From positions 1 through 64,000 of the forward strand of contig NZ_JANHLK010000020.1 of NCBI RefSeq assembly GCF_028682635.1: 64,000 nt of DNA, given 5' to 3'. The position numbers and the translations under genes were made by a program. Under the pieces are notes generated by a model that did no database searches, had not been told where the DNA came from, and was given only the letters and a program-made list of their open reading frames with translations. Origin of the DNA: Pseudomonas putida (GTDB taxonomy: Bacteria; Pseudomonadota; Gammaproteobacteria; Pseudomonadales; Pseudomonadaceae). Shown here piece by piece: positions 1 to 7,838 of the stretch. How positions within the stretch are numbered: the first letter of the stretch is position 1; each line of letters opens with the position of its first letter.

Positions 1-25
1 CATGGGTGTCGAGGCGGATGGTCAT
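1..25 (-). CDS. gcvP: Start of gcvP, glycine dehydrogenase (partial, runs off the window)
   Basis: Only the first eight codons (MTIRLDTH) are inside the window. An ATG follows the gcvH stop by 9 bases and is preceded by GAGGA, a good ribosome binding site. The identity is inferred from position: in Pseudomonas gcvH controlled by GcsR is followed by gcvP, glyA, sdaA and gcvT. The eight residues alone cannot prove it. Confidence 0.5.
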
Positions 26-34
26 GGGGTGTCC

Positions 35-418
35 TCACGCGTCGGTCTGGTCTTGGATCAGGCGCTCGTAGGCAGCCTGGTCCAGCAGTTGGCCGACCGC
101 CGCAGCGTCAGCGGGTTTGAAGCGGAAGAACCAGCCTTCGCCCAGCGGATCTTCGTTGACCAGCTCCGGGGTGCTGTCCAATTCCGAATTCACTTCCAGC
201 ACCTCGCCGTCCAGCGGCATGCCGATGCTGCTGGCGGCTTTCACCGATTCCAGCACCGACACTTCGGCACCGGCATCAAAGCTGCCCAGCTCGGGCACCT
301 GAACGAACACCACATCCCCCAAGGCCTGTTGGGCAAACGCCGTGATGCCAACGGTGACAGTGCCGTCAGTTTCGGTGCGCAGCCATTCGTGATCGACGGT
401 AAAACGCAATTCGCTCAT
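35..418 (-). CDS. gcvH: Glycine cleavage system H protein
   Basis: This 127-residue protein is the lipoyl carrier of the glycine cleavage complex. It shuttles the aminomethyl group between the P, T and L proteins in the cytoplasm. The whole length matches the family, and the lipoyl-lysine motif ESVKAAS is present with the modified Lys at position 60. It is the first gene of a minus-strand operon read from the sigma-54 promoter at 506-522, leaving about 80 bases of untranslated leader. With gcsR just upstream this is the glycine-inducible (gcvH2-type) copy, used to consume glycine as a nutrient and make serine and pyruvate. Confidence 0.95.
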   Translation of the reverse strand: MSELRFTVDHEWLRTETDGTVTVGITAFAQQALGDVVFVQVPELGSFDAGAEVSVLESVKAASSIGMPLDGEVLEVNSELDSTPELVNEDPLGEGWFFRFKPADAAAVGQLLDQAAYERLIQDQTDA

Positions 419-505
419 ATCAACTCCTCATTGTTCAGACTCATCCGCTGCAGGTGGCGGAGGGCGATGGGCAGGCTCGCGTTGGAGCTTGGCTGGAGGA
501 GAGAT

Positions 506-522
506 AGCAAGGGCGGTGCCAA
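506..522 (-). promoter_or_regulatory. Sigma-54 promoter of gcvH
   Basis: On the minus strand the sequence reads TTGGCACCGCCCTTGCT, an almost perfect -24/-12 element (TGGCAC-N5-TTGCW). The GG and GC dinucleotides are in the right places. Transcription would start near 495, ahead of gcvH. An enhancer-binding activator, GcsR, is encoded directly upstream. Confidence 0.9.
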
Positions 523-586
523 GGTTGATTTGTTGTTTTAAATCAATGGCTTAGTGTTTTATAAGGCTGTTTCGGGGGCGGCTTGC

Positions 587-602
587 GTATTGAAATCAAT
601 AC
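587..602. promoter_or_regulatory. Candidate GcsR site 1
   Basis: GTATTGAAATCAATAC is a perfect palindrome about 70 bases upstream of the sigma-54 promoter. Read on the minus strand it matches the other two sites at 657-691 (consensus about GTmTyGATTTsnAyAC). Three GcsR sites upstream of gcvH are known in P. aeruginosa; assigning these repeats to GcsR is inference. Confidence 0.6.
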
Positions 603-656
603 AGGCAGGCGAGGGGAAGGGGCCAAAGCCCGGGCCAGACAGGTTGAGAGGGTTTT

Positions 657-691
657 GTCTTGATTTCGATACGGTGTATCGATTTGCACAC
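657..691. promoter_or_regulatory. Candidate GcsR sites 2 and 3
   Basis: GTCTTGATTTCGATAC (657-672) and GTATCGATTTGCACAC (676-691) lie in tandem, 19 bases apart start to start, so on nearly the same helix face region. They share the core of site 1. The pair is 135-185 bases upstream of the sigma-54 promoter, a normal enhancer distance. Confidence 0.6.
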
Positions 692-713
692 AAAATGGCC
701 AATACACACCCAT

Positions 714-810
714 CCCCTGTGGGAGCCAGCCTGCTGGCGATGCGGTGTGACAGGCAGCAAAGATATCGACTGACATGGCCCCATCGCCAGCAGGCTGGCT
801 CCCACAGGGG
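714..810. repeat. REP pair (BIME)
   Basis: CCCCTGTGGGAGCCAGCC and its inverted copy GGCTGGCTCCCACAGGGG face each other across about 40 bases. It lies between the gcsR stop and the candidate GcsR sites, so it may end gcsR transcripts before the gcv promoter region. Confidence 0.9.
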
Positions 811-822
811 GCGGCAATGAGA

Positions 823-2331
823 TTAAGGTTTGTTGGGAATTCCGTATTTGCGCAGCCGAATGGCAATCGCGCTATGGGATGTTTGCAACCGCGCCGCGAG
901 CAGTCGGCTGGACGGATAACTCTGGTAAAGCTGCTCCAGCAAGTTCCGTTCAAACCCTTCGACAGCCTCTTCCAGGCTGCCCACCTCACCATCGTTCTTG
1001 CGCTCCACCGCCGTGCGCGCAATGTCGAGATCATCAATGTCCACCAACGGATTCTCACAAATCGCCGCCGCGCGAAAGATCACGTTTTGCAGTTGCCGTA
1101 CGTTCCCCGGCCAGCGGTTGCCGAGCAGGGCGGGAAAGGTGCTGGGCGCCAGGCGGCAGGCCGGGCGCTGGATCTGTGCGCAGGCTTGTTGCATGAAGTG
1201 CTGGGCCATCAACAGGATGTCGTGGCCCCGTTCGCGCAGCGGCGGTACTTGCAGGTTGAGCACGTTGAGGCGGTAGAACAGGTCTTCGCGAAAGTGCCCC
1301 TCGCTGACCATCTTTTCCAGGTCGCGGTGGGTCGCGCTGAGGATCCGCACGTTGACCTTGACCTCACGATCGCCACCGACCCGACGGAAGCAGCCATCGC
1401 TCAAGAAGCGCAGCAACTTGGCTTGCAGATACGGCGACATCTCGCCGACTTCGTCGAGAAACACCGTGCCCTGGTCGGCCAGTTCCAGCAGCCCGAGCTT
1501 GCCGCCCCGTTGCGCGCCAGTGAACGCGCCGGGGGCGTAGCCGAACAGCTCGCTTTCGGCCAGGCTCTCGGGCAGCGCCGCGCAGTTCAGGGCCAGGAAG
1601 GGCGCGTCCCGCCGACCGCTGATGGCGTGACAGGCGCGGGCCACCAGTTCCTTGCCGGTGCCGGTTTCGCCCTGGATCAACAGCGGCGCATCGAGGGCCG
1701 CCACCCGTTGCGCGCGGGCCTTGAGCGAGCGGATCGGCGGCGATTCACCGAGCAGCGCATCGAAACCTTCGGCGTGATCATGGTGCAGCGCCGACAGGCG
1801 TTCGCCGATGCGGTTGGGTTGGTACAGGGTGAGCAGGGCGCCGGCGTCTGTGATCGGCATGGCATCGAGTAGCAGGGTGTGGCCGCCGAGGCTGACCTCG
1901 TGCATGGGCAGGCGGAAGTGGTGGGCGATCAAGGTGCGTTGCAGATCGGCGTCGTCGAACAGTGCGCTCAGGGATTCACCGGCCGGTTCGCGACCGCACA
2001 GGGCGATCAATGCCGGATTGGCCAGCAGCACATACCCGCGATCGTCCACCGCCAGCACCGGGTCGGAACTGGCGGCGAGCAGGGCATCCAGTTGCAGGCG
2101 CCGACGTTGCCCGGGAAGGATGTCGACCATGGTCACCGCCTGCACGCCGCGCACGCCGAACAGGGCCTCGCGCAACTCTTCCAGCACTTCGGTGCCGAGG
2201 GTCGGGGCGTCGATATAGACGTTCGGCGGCACCATCTCCACGGCGTCCAGATTGAAGCTTCGGCCGCCGAGCAGGGCCAGCACTTCCTGGGTGATGCCGA
2301 CGCGGTCGATGAAGGTGACGTGGATGCGCAT
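823..2331 (-). CDS. gcsR: GcsR, sigma-54-dependent activator of glycine cleavage genes
   Basis: 502-residue TyrR-like enhancer-binding protein. An N-terminal ACT domain (about 1-75), probably the glycine sensor, is followed by a PAS segment (about 80-150). The AAA+ domain (about 195-430) has Walker A GETGTGKE at 221-228, the sigma-54 contact loop GAFTGA at 268-273 and Walker B VFLDEVGE near 290. A TyrR-type helix-turn-helix ends the protein. In P. aeruginosa GcsR switches on gcvH2-gcvP2-glyA2-sdaA-gcvT2 in response to glycine. The same gene order, plus the sigma-54 promoter in front of gcvH, makes the assignment strong. It is on the same strand as gcvH but separated from it by a REP pair and the promoter. 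Confidence 0.93.
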   Translation of the reverse strand: MRIHVTFIDRVGITQEVLALLGGRSFNLDAVEMVPPNVYIDAPTLGTEVLEELREALFGVRGVQAVTMVDILPGQRRRLQLDALLAASSDPVLAVDDRGYVLLANPALIALCGREPAGESLSALFDDADLQRTLIAHHFRLPMHEVSLGGHTLLLDAMPITDAGALLTLYQPNRIGERLSALHHDHAEGFDALLGESPPIRSLKARAQRVAALDAPLLIQGETGTGKELVARACHAISGRRDAPFLALNCAALPESLAESELFGYAPGAFTGAQRGGKLGLLELADQGTVFLDEVGEMSPYLQAKLLRFLSDGCFRRVGGDREVKVNVRILSATHRDLEKMVSEGHFREDLFYRLNVLNLQVPPLRERGHDILLMAQHFMQQACAQIQRPACRLAPSTFPALLGNRWPGNVRQLQNVIFRAAAICENPLVDIDDLDIARTAVERKNDGEVGSLEEAVEGFERNLLEQLYQSYPSSRLLAARLQTSHSAIAIRLRKYGIPNKP

Positions 2332-2400
2332 GACGGACCTGCAAAAGTGGCAAACGAAAATCAGTATGCCGGGGGCTCTTGGAATTTGGCGAGCGCGATG

Positions 2401-3315
2401 TCACGGGTTGCCGGTTTTACGCGCACTGGCCGCCAGGTCCTCGAGGAACGCCTGCAGGATCGGCGGCGGTGCCACGCCGCGCCGGGTGATCACGTCGAAC
2501 GGTGATCGCAAGCGCAAACTCCCCGGGGCCAACTGGTGCATCTCGCCACTCTTGACCCATTGGGCGGCAAAGTGCTCCGGCAGGAAGCCCAGGTAGGCGC
2601 CGGAAATGATCAGGATCGCGGTGGCTTCGATGTTGTCCACGGTGGCGGCAGCCTTGCTCACGCCCAGGTGTTCGAGGTCGTATTGCTGCATGTAGCCGCG
2701 CACGACAATCCGCCCGGCCGCGACTTCTTCGAGCAGTTCCTCACCCTCAGCCTGGCTGCCATACAGCGGATGCCGGCGCCCGCAATACAAGCCCAGCGCT
2801 TCCTGGTACAGCGGCGATTGCAGCAGGCCCGGCACATGGATCGGAAAGTGCCCGATGGCCAGGTGCAGGCGTCCGTCGAGCACCCGTTCTTCCAGCTCGG
2901 CGGGGGTGCCGACGTACACGTTCAGGTGCACGTCATGCCCGCGCGACACGAAGCGCTGGGTGGTGCGCGGAATGGGCGAGTCCGGGTCGGTGATGGTGGT
3001 GTCGATGATCCCCAGGTTGAGCTTGCCGCTGATGTGCTGCTTGAGCACGTCGGCGTCCATGCAGAAATTTTCCACCGCCGACAGCAGGCGCTGGGTCGCC
3101 TCATGGATCGCCACCCCTTGCTCGGTCAGGCGGAAACCGCTGCGCCCGCGCTGGCACAGCTTGACCCCAAGGCGGGTTTCCAGATGGGTCATCTGTTCGC
3201 TGATCGTCGACTGCCCGGCATTCAACGCCGCCTGGGCGGCGGAGAAACCGCCGCAGCGGACAATCGTGGCAAACACCCTGAGCAACTTCAGATCGACATC
3301 GTGCAGTTGAATCAC
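2401..3315 (-). CDS. LysR-type transcriptional regulator
   Basis: 304 residues with the usual N-terminal winged helix (DLKLLRVFATIVRCGGFSAAQAALNAGQ region) and C-terminal effector domain. The GTG at 3315 is chosen because GGAGG lies five bases upstream; an in-frame extension to 3384 has no ribosome site. It is divergent from the ureohydrolase gene at 3467 across 151 bases that hold a perfect T-N11-A palindrome. It therefore probably controls the 3467-9542 catabolic set. Its inducer is unknown. Confidence 0.85.
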   Translation of the reverse strand: MIQLHDVDLKLLRVFATIVRCGGFSAAQAALNAGQSTISEQMTHLETRLGVKLCQRGRSGFRLTEQGVAIHEATQRLLSAVENFCMDADVLKQHISGKLNLGIIDTTITDPDSPIPRTTQRFVSRGHDVHLNVYVGTPAELEERVLDGRLHLAIGHFPIHVPGLLQSPLYQEALGLYCGRRHPLYGSQAEGEELLEEVAAGRIVVRGYMQQYDLEHLGVSKAAATVDNIEATAILIISGAYLGFLPEHFAAQWVKSGEMHQLAPGSLRLRSPFDVITRRGVAPPPILQAFLEDLAASARKTGNP

Positions 3316-3338
3316 GTTGACCTCCGGCCTGTGGATGC

Positions 3339-3353
3339 ATCGGTAATGCCGAT
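3339..3353. promoter_or_regulatory. LysR-type operator
   Basis: ATCGGTAATGCCGAT is a perfect inverted repeat with 5-base arms and contains the T-N11-A pattern typical of LysR sites. It lies 24 bases upstream of the LysR start and 114 bases before the ureohydrolase start. Confidence 0.6.
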
Positions 3354-3466
3354 ATGAGTATCTGATGTTTAGCATTTTTTCCACGAAAACCTGCGCCCAT
3401 AGTCACTCCAACGGCGGTCGCCTTGCAGTTCCGCCAAGCCGATAACAAGAAGTGGAGAGGCTAGAA

Positions 3467-4468
3467 ATGTCGAACAACGGTTATGAATCCGGTCGTCTGA
3501 ACCTGCCATTCGTGGGTCATTGCACCTTTGGCAAATCCCCGGTGTGCACCGATTGGGACGCCCTGGATGCCGACGTCGCGGTGCTTGGCGTGCCCAACGA
3601 CATGGGCACCCAGTGGCGCTCCGGCGCACGCTTCGGACCACGCGGGATCCGTGAAGCATCGACGCTGTTTTCCTTCGGCCACGCCGGCGCCTACGATCAC
3701 GAAGATGACGTGATGTACCTCACCGCCTCGGACGTGCGCATGGTCGACGTCGGTGATGCCGACATCGTCCACACCGACATGGCCACCAGTAACAAGAACA
3801 CCGAATACGCCGTGCGCAAGATCCTCGATGCCGGTGTGATGCCGGTGGTGCTCGGCGGCGATCACTCGGTGCACGCGCCGGTGATCAAGGCCTTCGAAGG
3901 CCGTGGTCCGATCCACATCATCCACTTCGATGCGCACCTGGACTTCGTCGACGAGCGCCACGGCGTGCGTTACGGCCACGGCAACCCGCTGCGCCGCGCC
4001 TCGGAAATGAACCACATCGTCGGCATGACCCAGATGGGCATCCGCAACGTCTCGTCGTCCAACCGCGACGACTACGAAGCGGCCCACGAAGCGGGCTCGA
4101 AGATCCTCTCGGTGCGCGATGTGCGTCGCCTCGGCGTCGACGGCGTACTGGCGCTGATCCCGGAAAACATCAACTACTACATCACCATCGACATCGACGG
4201 TTTCGACCCGTCCATCGCCCCGGGCACCGGCACTCCGAGCCACGGCGGCTTCCTCTACTACGAAGTGCTGGAAATCATCCAGGCCCTGGCCAAGCGCAGC
4301 AAGGGCAACATCGTCGGCATGGACCTGGTGGAGGTTGCACCGGTGTACGACCCGACCGGCATGACCTCGATCCTCGCCGCGCAACTGCTGCTCAACAGCA
4401 TCGGTTTCATCTTCCACGAGCGCGGCAAGGTACGGGCGGCCACCGAGAGTGAAGCGACACTGGCTTAA
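3467..4468 (+). CDS. Ureohydrolase (agmatinase / guanidino-acid hydrolase family)
   Basis: 333-residue member of the arginase/agmatinase family, which hydrolyses a guanidino group to release urea. The manganese ligands are all present: GGDHS (about 130-134), DAHLD (about 155-159) and DIDGFDP (about 242-248). The ATG at 3467 follows GGAGAGG at a good distance; an upstream GTG at 3452 is less likely. It heads a plus-strand cluster with an aldehyde dehydrogenase, an NCS1 permease and a GMC dehydrogenase. That suggests a guanidino-acid (for example guanidinobutyrate or guanidinopropionate) as substrate rather than agmatine. The exact substrate cannot be read from motifs. Confidence 0.88.
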   Translation: MSNNGYESGRLNLPFVGHCTFGKSPVCTDWDALDADVAVLGVPNDMGTQWRSGARFGPRGIREASTLFSFGHAGAYDHEDDVMYLTASDVRMVDVGDADIVHTDMATSNKNTEYAVRKILDAGVMPVVLGGDHSVHAPVIKAFEGRGPIHIIHFDAHLDFVDERHGVRYGHGNPLRRASEMNHIVGMTQMGIRNVSSSNRDDYEAAHEAGSKILSVRDVRRLGVDGVLALIPENINYYITIDIDGFDPSIAPGTGTPSHGGFLYYEVLEIIQALAKRSKGNIVGMDLVEVAPVYDPTGMTSILAAQLLLNSIGFIFHERGKVRAATESEATLA

Positions 4469-4533
4469 GAGCAGGCCTGAACATCGAAACCCATACCCCG
4501 GCAGTGCCTGACTGCCGGGCAGAGAGAATAAAA

Positions 4534-6045
4534 ATGGACACGATCGTCAAGAGTTACCTGCAGAAGTTCGGCGTGAGCGAAGCCACCCAGACCTTCCTCA
4601 GCAAAGTGCAGAAGATGTTCATCGGCGGCGCCTGGGTCGAAGCCAGCGACGGCCAGACTTCCGATGTGATCGAGCCCTCGACCGAAGGCCTGATCACCCG
4701 CATTCCCATGGGCACCACCGCTGACCTGGACCGCGCCGTGTTAGCCGCCCGTGCGCAGTTCGACGGTGGCGAATGGAGCCAGGCCAAACCGGCGCAACGG
4801 GAACGCCTGATCCAGCGCCTGGCGGACCTGATCGAACAGAACGCCGCCGAACTCGCGCAGATCGAATCGATCGACATGGGCAAGTCGGTCGCCTTCGCCA
4901 AGGACGTCGACATCCAGGGCACCGTCGATACCCTGCGTTACTTCGCCGGTTGGGCCACCAAGCTCCACGGCCGTACCGTCGAGCCTTCACTGCCGGGCAA
5001 TTACCTGGCCTATACCCGCAAGGAAGCGGTGGGCGTGGTCGGTGCCATCGTGCCGTGGAACTTCCCGCTGCAAACCATGGCCTGGAAACTCGGCGCGGCG
5101 CTGGCCACCGGTTGCACCGTGGTGGTCAAACCCGCTGAGCTGACCTCGCTTTCGGCTTTGCGTTTCGCTGAACTGGTGCAGGAAGCGGGCATTCCGGACG
5201 GCGTGATCAATATCGTCACCGGGCGTGGCAGCGTGGTCGGTGCGGCCATGACCACCCATCCCGGCATCGACAAATTGACCTTCACCGGTTCGACCCCGGT
5301 CGGCCTTACCGTTGGCCGCTCGGCGCTGGACGACATGAAGCGCCTGACCCTGGAGCTGGGCGGAAAGTCACCGGTCATCGTGTTTGCCGATGCCGACATT
5401 CCGGCGGCGGCACAAGCGGTCGCCAACGGGGTGTTTTTCAACTCCGGGCAGGTATGCGACGCCGGCACGCGGGCCTATATTCATAGCAGTGTCTACGAGC
5501 AATTCCTGGGTGAGCTGATCGCCTATACGCGCACCCTGAAAATGGCCCCGGGCCTGGACCCGGACTGCTTCATCGGCCCACTGGTCTCGGCCCTGCAAAA
5601 GCAGCGCGTGACCGAGTACATCGAGACCGGCAAGGCCGAAGGCGCCGAACTGGTCTACGGCGGCCAACCGGTGGATGGCCCTGGCTTCTTCGTCGAGCCG
5701 ACCATCTTCGCCAATTGCCGCAACGACATGCGCATCGTCCAGGAAGAGATCTTCGGTCCGGTGCTGGTCACCGCACCCTTCGACGATGAGGAAGAGGCGC
5801 TGGCCCTGGCCAATGACTCGGTCTACGGCTTGGCGGCGGCCCTGTACTCCAACGACCTGGGCAAGGTGCACAGCCTGATTCCACGCCTCAAGGCCGGCTC
5901 GGTCTACGTCAACGCCCACGGCACCCTGGACCCGTCGATGCCGTTCGGTGGCTACAAGCAGTCCGGCTTCGGCAAGGACCTGGGCGCGGAGCAGCTCGAC
6001 TACCTGCTCGAAACCAAGGCGGTGTGGATCACGCTGCCAGCCTGA
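4534..6045 (+). CDS. NAD-dependent aldehyde dehydrogenase
   Basis: 503 residues, normal family length. The NAD-binding stretch PWNFPLQ, the general base in LELGGKSP and the catalytic Cys in FNSGQVCDAGTR are all present. It is closest in style to betaine-aldehyde and omega-amino-aldehyde dehydrogenases. It starts 65 bases after the ureohydrolase and is probably co-transcribed. In this setting it would oxidise the aldehyde made by the GMC enzyme at 7839 to the acid that the ureohydrolase cleaves; this order is inference. The ATG at 4534 follows AGAGAGAA. Confidence 0.9.
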   Translation: MDTIVKSYLQKFGVSEATQTFLSKVQKMFIGGAWVEASDGQTSDVIEPSTEGLITRIPMGTTADLDRAVLAARAQFDGGEWSQAKPAQRERLIQRLADLIEQNAAELAQIESIDMGKSVAFAKDVDIQGTVDTLRYFAGWATKLHGRTVEPSLPGNYLAYTRKEAVGVVGAIVPWNFPLQTMAWKLGAALATGCTVVVKPAELTSLSALRFAELVQEAGIPDGVINIVTGRGSVVGAAMTTHPGIDKLTFTGSTPVGLTVGRSALDDMKRLTLELGGKSPVIVFADADIPAAAQAVANGVFFNSGQVCDAGTRAYIHSSVYEQFLGELIAYTRTLKMAPGLDPDCFIGPLVSALQKQRVTEYIETGKAEGAELVYGGQPVDGPGFFVEPTIFANCRNDMRIVQEEIFGPVLVTAPFDDEEEALALANDSVYGLAAALYSNDLGKVHSLIPRLKAGSVYVNAHGTLDPSMPFGGYKQSGFGKDLGAEQLDYLLETKAVWITLPA

Positions 6046-6056
6046 CGCCTGCCCTT

Positions 6057-6147
6057 TGTAGGAGCGAGCTTGCTCGCGAACAGGCCGGCACATTCGACAA
6101 ATATGTTGCCTGACCCAACGCTTTCGCGAGCAAGCCCGCTCCCACAG
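6057..6147. repeat. REP pair (BIME)
   Basis: TGTAGGAGCGAGCTTGCTCG and the inverted arm CGAGCAAGCCCGCTCCCACA form an imperfect large hairpin. It separates the aldehyde dehydrogenase from the permease gene and may dampen read-through. Confidence 0.85.
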
Positions 6148-6261
6148 GTTTTTCGTCATTTACACGTTTGAACATCAGGAACGGCATGGAGGCCCCCCGG
6201 GCGTCGTTCACCCGAAGAATGCGGTTATCTCGTCATGATCTTCCAACAATAAGAGTCCATC

Positions 6262-7836
6262 ATGAACACAAACGCCAAGTCCGCCACGAGTGTGTCCTCC
6301 CTCGATGACAAGTCCGTCGTCGAGGGGCATTCGATTGACTTCATCCCCGAGGACGAACGCACCGACAGACTGTCGAGCCAGGGCCCGTTCTGGTTTCTCG
6401 GCAACTTCACCTTCTTCACCATGACCATCGGCTTCGTCGGCCCGAGCGTCGGCCTGACCGCGCTGTGGACCACACTCGCCGGCACCCTGGGCATCATGTT
6501 CGGCACTTTGTTCATGGCGTTTCACGGATCCCAAGGCCCGCACCTGGGCTTGCCGCAGATGATCCAGTCCCGTGCGCAGTTCGGTTACCGCGGCGTGATC
6601 CTGGTGCTGCTGGCGACGCTGTTCGTGTTCGCCGGGTTCAACATCGTCAACCTGGTCCTGATGATGCAGGGCCTGCACACGCTGTTCGGGTTCAACCCTG
6701 CGGTGATCGCGGTGGCGGTGACCATTCCGGCGGCGGTGTTGGCCATCCTCGGCCATGACTGGATGCACCGCAGCTTCAAATGGGCGTTGTACCTGTCGCT
6801 GCCGCTGTACGGCCTGGTGACCCTGGCGGTGGTGATGGGCTGGGTGCCGGATGCGGTCTTGCCGGCACTGGCCGAAGGCGAAGTGGCCCCGGCGCCGCTG
6901 GGCTTCAACTGGACCGGTTTCATCGCCCAGTTCGCGGCGGCGGCGAGCTACAACATCGCCTATGCCCCATACGTATCGGACTACTCGCGCTACCTGCCGA
7001 AGAACACCTCCAGCGGCAAGTTGATCGCCGTGGTGTTCCTCGGTGCTTCGCTGTCCGGTGCGTGGATGATTTCCGTCGGTGGCTGGCTGGCCGATCACCT
7101 GCACTCAACCGACGTGCTGGTGGCCCTGGGTCAAGTCGGCAACACCGTGTCGCCGCTGATCGGCACCGCGGTCGTGGTGGTGACCATCCTGGCGTTCCTG
7201 CCGGTGATCGCGATGAACATCTACAGCGCCAAGCTGACCACCCTGACCTGTGTCGATTCGATCAAGCACATCGAACCAACCCGCAAGGCGCGGATCCTCG
7301 CCATCGCCTTCGTGATCCTGTTGCAACTGGGCGTGGCCCTGAGCATCCAGAGTTCCGGCAAAGGCCTGTCGGTGCTCGGCATCTACCTGGTGGTGATGCT
7401 GTACTTCCTGGTGCCCTGGACCTCGGTCAACCTCACCGACTACTTCTTCGTGCGCAAGGGCCGCTACGCCATCCCGCACTTCTTCATGCCCCACGGCAAC
7501 ATCTACGGCAGCTGGGGCCTGCGCGGTATCGCCGCCTATGCCATCGGCTTCCTCTCGATGATTCCGTTCTTCTACATCTACGACGGCGTCGAGCAGCGCG
7601 AAGTCTATGTCGGCCCTCTGGCCAAGGCGCTTGGCAGCATCGACGTCGCCTGGCTGGTGGGGCTGATCGTCTCGGGCCTGGCGTACTACTGGCTGAGCCG
7701 CTCGATCGACCTCAAGCGCGAAGAAGCGGTGATCCAACAGATCGAGAAGACCTCCCCGCAATACACCACCGGCGACACGCTGACCCACAAACAGTCACCA
7801 CAACCGGTATTCACTGAATCGACGGTCGGGAGATAG
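6262..7836 (+). CDS. NCS1-family permease
   Basis: 524-residue inner-membrane transporter with about twelve hydrophobic segments, of the nucleobase:cation symporter-1 family (cytosine, allantoin, hydantoin and thiamine type carriers). Typical features are the N-terminal GPFWFLGNFTFFTM region and the SYNIAYAPYVSDYSRYLP stretch. It stops two bases before the GMC gene and is surely co-transcribed with it. It probably imports the substrate of the surrounding enzymes. A guanidino or amidino compound would fit the planar nitrogen-rich ligands of this family, but this is inference. Confidence 0.88.
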   Translation: MNTNAKSATSVSSLDDKSVVEGHSIDFIPEDERTDRLSSQGPFWFLGNFTFFTMTIGFVGPSVGLTALWTTLAGTLGIMFGTLFMAFHGSQGPHLGLPQMIQSRAQFGYRGVILVLLATLFVFAGFNIVNLVLMMQGLHTLFGFNPAVIAVAVTIPAAVLAILGHDWMHRSFKWALYLSLPLYGLVTLAVVMGWVPDAVLPALAEGEVAPAPLGFNWTGFIAQFAAAASYNIAYAPYVSDYSRYLPKNTSSGKLIAVVFLGASLSGAWMISVGGWLADHLHSTDVLVALGQVGNTVSPLIGTAVVVVTILAFLPVIAMNIYSAKLTTLTCVDSIKHIEPTRKARILAIAFVILLQLGVALSIQSSGKGLSVLGIYLVVMLYFLVPWTSVNLTDYFFVRKGRYAIPHFFMPHGNIYGSWGLRGIAAYAIGFLSMIPFFYIYDGVEQREVYVGPLAKALGSIDVAWLVGLIVSGLAYYWLSRSIDLKREEAVIQQIEKTSPQYTTGDTLTHKQSPQPVFTESTVGR

Positions 7837-7838
7837 CT

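Noticed and set aside
3316..3466. Guanidine riboswitch upstream of the ureohydrolase
   Set aside because: I looked because of the guanidino context, but see no conserved guanidine-I, -II or -III elements; a LysR operator explains the region.
3461..4417. 318-codon open frame opposite the ureohydrolase
   Set aside because: The plus-strand frame holds all metal ligands; the minus frame has no recognisable domain.
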